Assembly (NCBI RefSeq): GCF_003387075.1
Contig: NZ_QUMQ01000001.1
Span: 2,976,001-3,040,000, forward strand
Source: Asanoa ferruginea
GTDB taxonomy: Bacteria > Actinomycetota > Actinomycetes > Mycobacteriales > Micromonosporaceae
Direction: 5' to 3'
DNA: 64,000 nt
The translations under genes were made by a program, and so were the position numbers. Of the stretch, positions 40,749 through 48,787 are shown piece after piece. Below the pieces are notes generated by a model, which saw nothing but the letters and a program-made list of their open reading frames with translations, made no database searches and was not told where the DNA came from. Within the stretch, counting starts at the first letter, position 1. The number at the start of each line of letters is the position of its first letter.

Positions 40749-42820
40749 CGCCGGCCGGCACTCCCGGCCAGGTCGCGTTGGGCCAGCCAGCGGGTGTATT
40801 CCACGCGGTCGAGTGGATTGCCGTCGGTGCGGGCCCGGCGCGGTGGGCGGCCCTCGACCGGGCGGTCGCCGGCCGGGGTCGAGGTCCACAGGCCCTCGCC
40901 GTTGGTCAGGTTGGGCAGGCGGCGTTGCGCCTCGGCGACCAACCTGGCCGGGATCGAGCCGCTGATCCGCCACGTTTCCCCGGTCGGCAGGGTCTCGTCG
41001 ACGCGGCCGCCGAGGTGGGCCAGGGCGCCGGTCACCGGGCCGAGCGCGGCTGCCGGGATGTCGGCCTCGAAATGGTGACAGGGCTCGAAGACCCGGGTGC
41101 CGGCCGCCGCCAGTGCCAGCAGCAGCACGTGTGGGGTCAGGTCGCGGAAGTCGCCGGCCACCGTGATCGGTGACCAGTAGCCGCTGTGCGTCAGCGTCAC
41201 CCGCACGTCGGTCACCGGCCAGCCGCACAGGCCCTGCTCCAGCGCCTGCACGGCCGAGTCCTCGATCGCCTTGTGGTAGGCCAGCGGCAGCGAGCCGAGT
41301 TCGACCTCCAGGCCGTATTCGACGCCGGTGCCGGGTTCGACGCGCAGGCCGACCGTGCCGAAGAAGCCGTTGCCGATGATCTCCACCGCGGTGCCGACGC
41401 CGGTCGGGCGTTCCAGGTGGATCAATTGGCTCGGCGCGAACTCGGCGAGGATGCCCGCGTCGGCCAGCGTCGAGGCGATTACCTCCTTCTGCACCTCGCC
41501 ATACAGGCGGACGCTGCTTTCCCCCGACGCGGTCACCGCGGTGTGGATCAGCGGGTCCTCGTCGGCCATTCGCAGCAGCGCGGCGTGCAACCCCGACGGC
41601 TCGCCACCGTCGCGCCGGCGGACGACCGTCTCCAGGCTCGGGCGCGGGAAGTGCGCGTCGACCACCAGGCCGGCCGGCGAGCCGACCTGGTCGCCGATCC
41701 GCACGGTGGGCAGGCCGTGCAGCGCCGCGATGTAGCCCGCGGTCAGCGCCGGCGCCGCCGGGTCACCGACCACCGAGACGGCCGTCAGTTGGGCCCGGTG
41801 CGCCGCGACGCGGCCATCGGGGGCGGCACGGAACACCTGCACCCGCTGCCGGGCGGTGAGCGCGCCGCCATAGGAACGGGCGTACGCCACCTTGGCGCCG
41901 CCCGGACCGCGGGTGATCGCGAAGACCCGGGCCCGCGGCTCCGGCTCGGCGGGCGGCGCCGGCGGGAGCAGGTCACCGATCGCGTCGAGCAGCGCGGGCA
42001 CGCCGGTGCCGGACAGGGCCGACCCGAACAGCAGTGGATGCACCAGGCCGGCCGCAGTCTGGGCGCGGAGGGTTGCCCGCAAGGCCGCCGGAGGCACCGG
42101 CCGGTCATCGACGAAGGCCGCCAGCAGCGTGTCGTCGTGCTCGGCCAGCACCGGCAGCCAGCTATCGGCGAACGGCGCACGGGCGGCACCGCCGTCAGCC
42201 GTGCGCGCGTCGGCGGCACCGCCGTCAGTGGAGCGCGCGTCGGCGGCACCGCCGTCAGCGGAGCGCGCGTCGGCGGCACCGCCGTCAGTGGAGCGCGCGT
42301 CGGCGGCACCCTCGATGAAGCGGGCGCCCGCGGTGCCGAGACCCTCGACGGTCCCCAGCGGTGCGATGGCGGGCGTGAGCAGCCGGCGGATGTCGGCCAG
42401 CAGCGTTTCCGAGCGCGCGCCGGTGCGGTCGACCTTGTTGACGAACAGCAGCGTGGGCAGGCGCAGGGCGCGGCAGGTGCGCATCAGCAGCCGGGTGTGC
42501 GGCTGCACGCCCTCGACCGCGGAAAGCACCAGCACCGCGCCGTCGAGCACGCCGAGGGCCCGCTCGACCTCGGCCATGAAGTCGCGGTGCCCGGGTGTGT
42601 CGATGAGGTTGACCTGGCGGTCGCCGACCCGGAACGCGGTGACCGCGGAACGGATCGTGATGCCACGCCGGCGCTCGATCTCGCCGGTGTCGGTCTGCGT
42701 GGTGCCCGAGTCGACGCTGCCGAGCCGGTCGATGACCCCGGTGTCGAACAGCAGTCGCTCGGTCAGGCTCGTCTTACCGGCGTCGACATGCGCCAGAATC
42801 CCGATGTTGACGGTATGCAT
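40745..42820 (-). CDS. TetM-type ribosomal-protection GTPase
   Basis: 691-residue translational GTPase of the elongation-factor-G family, ribosomal-protection (TetM/OtrA) branch. Start ATG 42820 gives MHTVNIGILAHVDAGKT, matching the family; an in-frame ATG 22 codons earlier is unlikely. G1 AHVDAGKT is at residues 10-17, G3 DTPGH, G4 NKVD near 129. Residues 171-213 are an ADARS(T/A)DGG repeat encoded by a 30-bp tandem array inside the G domain. Domains 2-5 follow, including SGYWSPITVAGDFRDLTP. A dyad lies in its 5' leader. Whether it gives drug resistance is not known. Confidence 0.9.
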   Translation of the reverse strand: MHTVNIGILAHVDAGKTSLTERLLFDTGVIDRLGSVDSGTTQTDTGEIERRRGITIRSAVTAFRVGDRQVNLIDTPGHRDFMAEVERALGVLDGAVLVLSAVEGVQPHTRLLMRTCRALRLPTLLFVNKVDRTGARSETLLADIRRLLTPAIAPLGTVEGLGTAGARFIEGAADARSTDGGAADARSADGGAADARSTDGGAADARTADGGAARAPFADSWLPVLAEHDDTLLAAFVDDRPVPPAALRATLRAQTAAGLVHPLLFGSALSGTGVPALLDAIGDLLPPAPPAEPEPRARVFAITRGPGGAKVAYARSYGGALTARQRVQVFRAAPDGRVAAHRAQLTAVSVVGDPAAPALTAGYIAALHGLPTVRIGDQVGSPAGLVVDAHFPRPSLETVVRRRDGGEPSGLHAALLRMADEDPLIHTAVTASGESSVRLYGEVQKEVIASTLADAGILAEFAPSQLIHLERPTGVGTAVEIIGNGFFGTVGLRVEPGTGVEYGLEVELGSLPLAYHKAIEDSAVQALEQGLCGWPVTDVRVTLTHSGYWSPITVAGDFRDLTPHVLLLALAAAGTRVFEPCHHFEADIPAAALGPVTGALAHLGGRVDETLPTGETWRISGSIPARLVAEAQRRLPNLTNGEGLWTSTPAGDRPVEGRPPRRARTDGNPLDRVEYTRWLAQRDLAGSAGRR
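42182..42310. repeat. 30-bp tandem repeat, 4.3 copies, in frame
   Basis: Four 30-bp units plus a 10-bp partial (42182-42310), differing at only two or three positions each, encode ADARS(T/A)DGG repeats. The unit length is a multiple of three, so copy-number change would not break the frame. It is a variable minisatellite inside the TetM-like gene, not CRISPR: there are no spacers. Confidence 0.9.
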
Positions 42821-42835
42821 ATGCGGAGGTGTCCT

Positions 42836-42870
42836 CGAAAACTCGGCCGGTGGATGGGCGGAAGTTTTCG
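42836..42870. promoter_or_regulatory. Leader dyad of the TetM-like gene
   Basis: CGAAAACT and AGTTTTCG, perfect 8-bp arms 19 bp apart, lie 16-50 bp upstream of the TetM-like start. On the mRNA the 3' arm runs directly into GAGGA, the ribosome site. It could be an operator or a leader hairpin that affects translation. Confidence 0.5.
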
Positions 42871-42952
42871 CTGCCTCGCATTGCACGCTCCTGTCGTCGA
42901 GTGCGCCTGACCCGCCGAGAATCCCACGAGAGGGAGGCCAGGCGCATCCGAA

Positions 42953-44191
42953 TTAACCCGCTTGGTCGGCCACCCAGGCGCCGGTCAGCCCGCGGAAGTG
43001 CGCCACGAAGCGATCATGTTCGTCAACGGGGTACGTGTTGCGCACGGTCTCCACGAGCAGGTTGTCGAACTCGGGGGACCGCACCCAGTCGTAGACCAGC
43101 TCGTCGACGTGTGCCAGGCGGGACGCGCAGAAGTCGGCATATCGTTCGGTCTCGAAATAGTCGTCGGCCAGCTTGCGGTATGCGGCCAGCTTCTCCTGGT
43201 AGGTCAGGTCGCCGCGATCGGCGATCTCGAAGTATTGCCGGGTGTTGAGGTCGACGTTGAATCGTCGGTCGGTCACCACGCAAAACGTCGTCCACCGCAG
43301 CAGCGCCTTCATCGCCCACGGGAAGTAGTAGTGCAGCGAAGTCAGCGCCACGTCTGGGCAGGCATTGGCGTAGTCGATCGGGTAGACCTCGCTGCCGCGG
43401 ACCAGCGACTCACAGGAGTTGAACTCCCAACCGAAGAACGCGTTGACGAGCCGGGAGATGGTGACCACCTCGTCGCCGGTCTCGGCGCTGAGAAAGCCGT
43501 GCTCCACCGCGTAGCGGTCGTGCATGGGCAACTCCGGCCGGAACTTCATCACCATCGTCTCGGGCCCGATCGACAGCGACCGGCTGAACACGTCGTAACC
43601 CTCCACCGACTGCTGGAGGTGCATCAGTCGCTCGCCGGACGCGTCGTACGCGGCATGCAGTTCGGCACTGTCCTTGATCTTCGAGACACCGACCCAGGCG
43701 CCACCGTCGTAGGGCTTCATGAACAGTGGATAGCCGACTTCCTCGGCCACCGCGTCGAGGTCGAACGACTGGTTGTAGCGGGCCGCGGTGTAGGCCCAGC
43801 GGGAGTTCTCCAGCGGGTGCTTGTAGGGCACCAGCACCGTTTCCGGCACTTTGAGACCGAGCCGCATCATCGCGCAGTAGGCCGCGTGCTTTTCCATCGA
43901 CTGGAACGTGAACGGGCTGTTGAGCAGGTAGACCCCGTCCATCATGGACACTTTCTTGAGCCACTCGCGCGGGTGGTAGTACCAGTAGGCGAGCCGGTCG
44001 ATGACCAGCGAGTGGCGTGGCTTGTCGCGCAGGTTGAACGGCTCGATGGTGACCCGGGTGGTCTTCAGCCGGTGCTTGCGCCCCGCGCCGTCGACGACCG
44101 GGCCGAGCCGGTCGACCAGCGCCTCGTAGGCCCGGGGCCAGTCGTCCTCCGTACCCAGCAGCATTCCGATGATGTGTTCGACGTCGGCCAC
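42953..44191 (-). CDS. ATP-grasp ligase-like protein
   Basis: 412-residue protein of the ATP-grasp fold, which joins a carboxylate to an amine or similar using ATP. The central domain has SFDLDAVAEEVGYPLFMKPY followed by DGGAWVGVSKIKDS (ATP-grasp Lys and Gly loop) and RFNVDLNTRQYFEIAD near the C-terminus; YPIDYANACPDVAL gives likely metal ligands. The head and tail do not match purine or peptide ligases I know. It is the last gene of a run with two alpha/beta hydrolases, 15 bp after the second. Confidence 0.8.
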   Translation of the reverse strand: MADVEHIIGMLLGTEDDWPRAYEALVDRLGPVVDGAGRKHRLKTTRVTIEPFNLRDKPRHSLVIDRLAYWYYHPREWLKKVSMMDGVYLLNSPFTFQSMEKHAAYCAMMRLGLKVPETVLVPYKHPLENSRWAYTAARYNQSFDLDAVAEEVGYPLFMKPYDGGAWVGVSKIKDSAELHAAYDASGERLMHLQQSVEGYDVFSRSLSIGPETMVMKFRPELPMHDRYAVEHGFLSAETGDEVVTISRLVNAFFGWEFNSCESLVRGSEVYPIDYANACPDVALTSLHYYFPWAMKALLRWTTFCVVTDRRFNVDLNTRQYFEIADRGDLTYQEKLAAYRKLADDYFETERYADFCASRLAHVDELVYDWVRSPEFDNLLVETVRNTYPVDEHDRFVAHFRGLTGAWVADQAG

Positions 44192-44206
44192 GTGCAGCCT
44201 CCCCAG

Positions 44207-44950
44207 TCAGCAAAAGCGCGGCAGATGATGCGCCCATTGCGCGCGCCACGACGGCCAGTCGTGTGGCACGTCGTAGCCCCACAGGTCCAGCTCGTGCCGG
44301 ATCCCTTTGTCGGCAAGCAGTCCGGCCACCTGCCGGGTCGAGTTGAGGGCTCCGGTGGTGTCTTCCCATTGCCCCTGACCGCAGACCAGCAGCACCGACA
44401 ACCGGGTGCGCAGCCAGTCGAGATGGTCACCGTGCAGATTCCCGAGATAGTCGGCCGGGCTGTTGAAGTAGGCCGCGTCGCCCCGCTCGCCCCAGCCGTG
44501 CCAGGCCGACGGGTCGTAGTTGCCGGAGAAGCACATCGCCAGCGGGAACAGATCGGCCCGCTTGCAGGCGAAGTTGAGCGCGTGGAAGGCGCCCATCGAG
44601 CAGCCGGCGACCCCGATCTCGGCCCCGCCGGCCACGTCTTCGTTGATGAACGGCACGACCTGGTCGACGATCCACGACTCGAAGTTGGCGTGCCGCTTGG
44701 CGCGTTCCTCGAGCGGCAGGTCGCGGGCCGCCCAGGAGGCCGCGTCGTAGGAGTCGACGCAGAAGAGCTTCACCCGCCCCGCGTCGATGAGCTCCTTGAC
44801 CGCCTCGACCATGCCGTTGTTGGCGAAGTCGCCGGCGCGGCCCTGCTCCGACGGGAAAACCAGCACCGGCCGGCCGTAGTGGCCGTAGCGCACCACCGAT
44901 CCGGCCGTCCCGATGGCCGGGGAGAACAGCTCGACCCAACGTTCTCGCAC
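44207..44950 (-). CDS. Alpha/beta-hydrolase esterase (short form)
   Basis: 247-residue esterase-family protein. The nucleophile elbow is GCSMGAFHAL (Ser near residue 118); the catalytic His is likely in WGYDVPHDWPSW. RYGHYGRPVLVFPSEQGRAGDF precedes, as in the esterase-D/antigen-85-like group. No signal peptide. Starts 1 bp after the stop of the upstream hydrolase and lies 15 bp before the ATP-grasp gene, so all three are co-transcribed. Confidence 0.85.
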   Translation of the reverse strand: MRERWVELFSPAIGTAGSVVRYGHYGRPVLVFPSEQGRAGDFANNGMVEAVKELIDAGRVKLFCVDSYDAASWAARDLPLEERAKRHANFESWIVDQVVPFINEDVAGGAEIGVAGCSMGAFHALNFACKRADLFPLAMCFSGNYDPSAWHGWGERGDAAYFNSPADYLGNLHGDHLDWLRTRLSVLLVCGQGQWEDTTGALNSTRQVAGLLADKGIRHELDLWGYDVPHDWPSWRAQWAHHLPRFC

Positions 44951-44951
44951 G

Positions 44952-46043
44952 CTAGCCTCCCGACTTCGAACCCCGCCCCCACGAACCTGGGCCCCACGAG
45001 CCCAGGCTCCACGACGTCTCGCCCCACGACCGCGCCAGCAACCGGGTCAGATGGGGGTCGAACGCGTCCCGCCAGCCGATGAAGTGGTGCCCGTCGGGCA
45101 CCTCCACCAGTTGCGCCGGATAGCCCTGCCGGGCCAATGCGTCCGCCATCTCCCGGTTGTTGGCGAGGTTCTCCTCGACGGTGCCACAGGTCAGCGCGGT
45201 CGGCACGGGATGCGCGGCGAACGCCGAGGCGACGACCGGCCCGGTGAACCGGGTTATCCGCTGGAAATAGCGGAAGCCGGACTCCTGCGGATCAAGTCGC
45301 GGCCGGAAGAAGCTGCCGGACTGGAGGAACAAACCCGCGAACACGGCGGGGGTACGCCGCTGCGCGTGCAGCATCGCCAGCCCGCCAAGACTCGCGCCCA
45401 TCCCGGTGACCTTGCCCTCGAAGCCCAACTCTTCGCGGAGCCGGGCCAGGACCGGGTCGGTCAGCGTGGCGGCGTAGGCGTTGTTGGCGGAGTACCAGTC
45501 GCTGCGGTCGCCGGGCCCGAGCAGCACGAGGTGGAACGGTGGCAGGGCACCGGAGCCGACCATCGCCGCCGCGTAATGGCCGAGGTCGGCCAGCTTGTCG
45601 AACTCGGGACCGTCGTGCGCGACCAGCACCCGGTCGCCGGCGCTGGGCGGCGACCACGTGCGGATCCAGACCTCCGCGTCGAGCGCCGGCGCGGCGACGG
45701 TGAACTCCCGCCAGGTGCCGCGGGCGGCCGGCAGGTCGAGCCAGATCGGGTCGACGTAGTCGCGGCGGTGCAGCACCGACTTGTCGCCGAACGCGCCGGG
45801 CACCCGCGCCGGATTGGCCGGGTCGTTGACGGTCTCCTCGCGGCCGTCGTGGTGGCGCAGCCGGAGCTGGTATTCCAGCCGCCACGCGTCGGGCGCCGGC
45901 AGGTCGAGAACCCAGGCCTGGTCGCGGTAGTCGAACTCGAGCCGGTCGCCGGGCAGGCTGGCGTGTTGCTCGAGGCGGACGCCCGCGAGGTGGCGCCCGG
46001 GATCGGGATAGCGGAACGTCAGCCGGCCGTCCACCCATCCCAT
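44952..46043 (-). CDS. Alpha/beta-hydrolase, enterochelin-esterase-like
   Basis: 363-residue hydrolase. An N-terminal early-set-like beta domain (about 1-120) is followed by VWIRTWSPPSAGDRVLVAHDG and the nucleophile elbow GMGASLGGLAML (Ser near 220). The His is in VPDGHHFIGWRDAFD. This is the arrangement of siderophore (enterochelin/Fes-like) esterases. The end carries WG(S/P)(G)SW-type repeats (GETSWSLGSWGPGSWGRGS), unusual. Next to the short esterase and ATP-grasp genes. Confidence 0.85.
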   Translation of the reverse strand: MGWVDGRLTFRYPDPGRHLAGVRLEQHASLPGDRLEFDYRDQAWVLDLPAPDAWRLEYQLRLRHHDGREETVNDPANPARVPGAFGDKSVLHRRDYVDPIWLDLPAARGTWREFTVAAPALDAEVWIRTWSPPSAGDRVLVAHDGPEFDKLADLGHYAAAMVGSGALPPFHLVLLGPGDRSDWYSANNAYAATLTDPVLARLREELGFEGKVTGMGASLGGLAMLHAQRRTPAVFAGLFLQSGSFFRPRLDPQESGFRYFQRITRFTGPVVASAFAAHPVPTALTCGTVEENLANNREMADALARQGYPAQLVEVPDGHHFIGWRDAFDPHLTRLLARSWGETSWSLGSWGPGSWGRGSKSGG

Positions 46044-46062
46044 CGGAGAACTCTAACTGTGA

Positions 46063-47172
46063 TCAGGGTCGCACAGCGAGAAAGACGAAAGCAGCCATGA
46101 GCGCCAGGTGTACGCCGCCCTGGAGCGCCGTGGCCCGCCCCGGCACCACGGTCAGGATGCCGACGACGACCGTCAGGGCGAGCAGCACGAGTTGGGTCGC
46201 CGGCAGGCCCAGGATCAGCGGGCCGTCCAGCCAGATCGACGCGACCGCGATGGCCGGGATGGTCAGGCCGATGCTGGCCATGGCCGACCCGTACGCCAGG
46301 TTGAGGCTGGTCTGCACCCGGTCGCGCAGTGCCGCCCGGGTGGCGGCCAGCGTCTCCGGGAGCAGCACCAGCAGCGCGATGATCACGCCGACCACGGTGG
46401 GTGGGAAGCCGGCGGCGGCGACGCCCTTCTCGATCGTCGGTGAGACCGACTTCGCGTTGCCGACGACCGCGACCAGGGCGACCAGCAGAAGCAGCAGGCT
46501 GAGTTGCGCGGCCCGGTTCGACGGCGGGTCGGCGTGCTCCTCGGTGTCGATCACCGTGCCGCTGGTGGTGATCGGCAGGAAGTAGTCGCGGTGCCGCACC
46601 GTCTGCACCGCGACGAACAGGCCGTAGAGCGCGAGCGAGGCGACGGCGGCGAAGGTGAGTTGGGCGCCGGAGAACTCCGGGCCGGGCTCGCTGGTGGTGA
46701 ACGTCGGGAACACCAGGCTCAGCGTGGCCAGGGTGGCGACGGTGGCGAGCGCGCCGCCGCTGCCTTCCGGGTTGAACACGGCGATCCGCCGGCGCAGCGC
46801 CCCGACCAGCAGGCAGAGCCCGACGATGCCGTTACACGTGATCATCACGGCGGAGAAGACGGTGTCGCGGGCGAGGGTCGCGGTCTTCTCCGGCGTACCG
46901 CTGATCATCAGCGTGACGATCAGGGCGACCTCGATGAACGTGACCGCGACCGCGAGCACCAGCGAACCGAACGGCTCACCGACCCGGGCGGCGACCACCT
47001 CCGCGTGGTGCACGGCGGCGAGCACCGCGCCCGCGAGGCAGACCGCGAGCAGCCCGACCACCCACCCGGCGAGGTCGCGACCCCAGGTCACCCCGAGCGC
47101 GATGACCGCGACGACGGGGATGACGACGGTCCAATTTGTCAGGTAAGCGCGTTTGGTCGTAGCTCCGGCCAT
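46063..47172 (-). CDS. Ca2+/H+ antiporter (CaCA family)
   Basis: 369-residue membrane exchanger with about eleven helices. The two alpha-repeats contain acidic motifs: GEPFGSLVLAVAVTFIEVALIV (residues near 65-87) and VIIALLVLLPETLAATRAAL (near 270-290). It resembles the ionic transporter y4hA/ChaA group. Likely exports calcium or sodium in exchange for protons. Followed after 19 bp by the esterases, so it may be part of that operon. Confidence 0.9.
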   Translation of the reverse strand: MAGATTKRAYLTNWTVVIPVVAVIALGVTWGRDLAGWVVGLLAVCLAGAVLAAVHHAEVVAARVGEPFGSLVLAVAVTFIEVALIVTLMISGTPEKTATLARDTVFSAVMITCNGIVGLCLLVGALRRRIAVFNPEGSGGALATVATLATLSLVFPTFTTSEPGPEFSGAQLTFAAVASLALYGLFVAVQTVRHRDYFLPITTSGTVIDTEEHADPPSNRAAQLSLLLLLVALVAVVGNAKSVSPTIEKGVAAAGFPPTVVGVIIALLVLLPETLAATRAALRDRVQTSLNLAYGSAMASIGLTIPAIAVASIWLDGPLILGLPATQLVLLALTVVVGILTVVPGRATALQGGVHLALMAAFVFLAVRP

Positions 47173-47182
47173 GCGGACAAGA

Positions 47183-47587
47183 TTAAACGCTTTCGAAGAA
47201 GAGGTCGGCGGCGCTGAAATGACCCGGATCGAAATCGTCGGACCACGGCAGGTGCGGCAGGATTGTCGCCCGCAACAGCTCCGGCGACCCGCGCAGGTCG
47301 TCGGCGTCGTAGTCGGGAATGGCGATCACGGTGACGGCCGGGTCGGCGGCGCGCAGTTTGGCGACCAACTCGTGGTCGGCGAACGCGAGCGGATAACGCA
47401 CATGCACGGTCGCGCGCACGTCGTCGTCACCGGCCAGCCGGATCCATTCGTCGTCGCCCGGCTCCCAGCTCACCGCGAGTTGGTCGTCGCCGGCCGCGAC
47501 CCGTTTGGCAAGCCGCTCCGCGGCGGCGCTGCTCCACTCGGGCGGACTGCCGACCCAGGCTCGCAGGGTGTCGTCGAGATCGATCAT
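47183..47587 (-). CDS. Hypothetical acidic protein
   Basis: 134-residue soluble acidic protein. Features are RAWVGSPPEWSSAAAERLAKRVAA near the N-terminus, a middle with LAVSWEPGDDEWIRLAGDDD, and a C-terminus rich in Asp/Phe. No catalytic motif, membrane segment or family recognised. It lies between a hydrolase and the antiporter on the same strand (10 bp before the latter). Confidence 0.7.
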   Translation of the reverse strand: MIDLDDTLRAWVGSPPEWSSAAAERLAKRVAAGDDQLAVSWEPGDDEWIRLAGDDDVRATVHVRYPLAFADHELVAKLRAADPAVTVIAIPDYDADDLRGSPELLRATILPHLPWSDDFDPGHFSAADLFFESV

Positions 47588-47631
47588 CGCAGGCTCCTGG
47601 CGATTCGGAGACTATCGACGAGAGTAGCTCA

Positions 47632-48375
47632 TTAATCGAGCGCAGACCCGATAAATCGGAACGCTTCCGGAATGATCGTCTGCCAATAGTCGAAGCTGTG
47701 GCCGCCGTCGCTGTAGCGACCGGCGACCGGCGGATACCGGAGTTCCTTCTGGAGCGCCCGGACGTTGGCGAGCAGCGGGTCGTCGAGCCCGCACCAGAGC
47801 CCGAGCGGATGGTCCTGGATCCGGGCGACCTGCTCGAAGACCTGGTCGCCGGGTGCGACGGCGGGGGAGAAGGCGGCGGTCGCCCGCGCGAACCCGCGGA
47901 AGGTCTCGGCCAGCAGCAACGCACCGGCGCCGCCCGTCGACCAGCCCCAGAGGACGATCCGGCCGATGTCGAAGCCGCGTTCGGCACACCAGTTAGGGAC
48001 GTCCTCGTACGCCATCCGCTGTGGATCGTCTCCGGTTTTCGGCCGCCAACCTCGCCGGCCACCGTCGGCGCCGGCGAGCACGAACGGCGCCGCCCCTTTC
48101 TCGACCGCGCGGCTGAGCGCGCGACCGAACCCGAGCCGCGAAAAGTCGCGCGGCCGGGTGGACGTGCCGTGCAGGACGATGCAGACGGGCAACCCTTTGC
48201 CATCCCCATGCCCGGCGGGAACGGCGGTATAGAAGTCCACGCTCCTACCGCGCGCGACAGAGTTTCTCTTCTCGACCCGCTCCGCCGCCTCTTGCGCATA
48301 GGCGAGCCCATTGACCCCCGCGCCGATCCCGGCCGCGGCGGCAATGGCACTTCCGAGCAACGTCCGACGTCTCAC
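47632..48375 (-). CDS. Exported alpha/beta-hydrolase esterase
   Basis: 247-residue hydrolase. The N-terminus MRRRTLLGSAIAAAAGIGAGV is a twin-arginine-like signal, so it is probably exported. The nucleophile elbow is GWSTGGAGAL (Ser near 148). The catalytic His is probably in YSDGGHSFDYW. VCIVLHGTSTRPRDFSRLGFG supplies the oxyanion region, as in feruloyl esterase/PHB depolymerase relatives. First gene of the six-gene run on this strand. Confidence 0.85.
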   Translation of the reverse strand: MRRRTLLGSAIAAAAGIGAGVNGLAYAQEAAERVEKRNSVARGRSVDFYTAVPAGHGDGKGLPVCIVLHGTSTRPRDFSRLGFGRALSRAVEKGAAPFVLAGADGGRRGWRPKTGDDPQRMAYEDVPNWCAERGFDIGRIVLWGWSTGGAGALLLAETFRGFARATAAFSPAVAPGDQVFEQVARIQDHPLGLWCGLDDPLLANVRALQKELRYPPVAGRYSDGGHSFDYWQTIIPEAFRFIGSALD

Positions 48376-48570
48376 ACCGGACCAACGGTTCGGCCCGCCA
48401 GCCCGTTATGCGACGTTCCAGGAGGCTTTCCAGCAACAGATCGAGCGCGCTGGAAGCGCCTCGCGCGGCCGCCGCTCTTTACCCAAGACGGGTGTGTCGG
48501 ACTACCGCATCCGGAACACTGGCCAAGCTCGTTGCGGACGAGTGCTTATCTGGCCGGCACCTTGGTCGTT

Positions 48571-48744
48571 TCAGCCCGCAGGTCCCTCGCCCACCTCGAC
48601 GTTGCGGGACGGGATCAAGTCTTCTTCCGCCACTGCGATCGCTGCACGAACGTCTCCAGCGCACGCGCGGTAGACCGTCCACTCCGTGACCTCACGGATC
48701 GCCAGGCGCTGGCGATCCTCCAAAGAGGTCGGATTGAAACGCAT
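48571..48744 (-). CDS. Possible 57-residue protein
   Basis: ATG 48744 to stop 48571. The translation (LEDRQRLAIREVTEWTVYR and later RAAIAVAEEDLIPSRN) looks helix-forming and G/C-biased at third positions, more protein-like than the other frames here. No ribosome site or family is visible, so it may be a chance frame or a remnant. Confidence 0.3.
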   Translation of the reverse strand: MRFNPTSLEDRQRLAIREVTEWTVYRACAGDVRAAIAVAEEDLIPSRNVEVGEGPAG

Positions 48745-48775
48745 TCGGGCGTTCAGTCGCCGTGCTGGGTCTGGA

Positions 48776-48781
48776 CATAAT
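48776..48781 (+). promoter_or_regulatory. -10 box suggesting a leaderless nuclease mRNA
   Basis: CATAAT lies only 6 bp before the ATG at 48788, with TTCAGT about 18 bp upstream as a weak -35. Transcription would begin at or next to the start codon, which fits the absence of a ribosome site and would give a leaderless mRNA. Confidence 0.45.
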
Positions 48782-48787
48782 GCCGCG

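Larger units (their letters stand above)
48376..48787. other. Intergenic region upstream of the nuclease gene
   Basis: About 410 bp between the divergent exported esterase (minus) and nuclease (plus) genes. Composition is visibly lower in GC than the esterase side. No RNA gene is recognised. One weak minus-strand frame (48571-48744) is listed separately; plus-strand frames look non-coding. The nuclease promoter (-10 at 48776-48781) lies at its right end. Confidence 0.55.

Noticed and set aside
42182-42310. CRISPR-like regular repeats
   Set aside because: Units are contiguous with no spacers and lie in frame inside a GTPase gene; it is a tandem repeat.
40745-42820. Calling the TetM-like gene a proven tetracycline resistance gene
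   Set aside because: The branch includes chromosomal housekeeping-like GTPases in actinobacteria; resistance cannot be read from sequence alone.
42821-42886. In-frame extension of the TetM-like start by 22 codons
   Set aside because: The family begins at the MxxxNIGILAHVDAGKT start; the extension covers the dyad and reads as non-protein.
48408-48689. 93-codon plus-strand frame in the gap before the nuclease
   Set aside because: Ser/Arg/Pro-rich with no ribosome site and no protein-like pattern.
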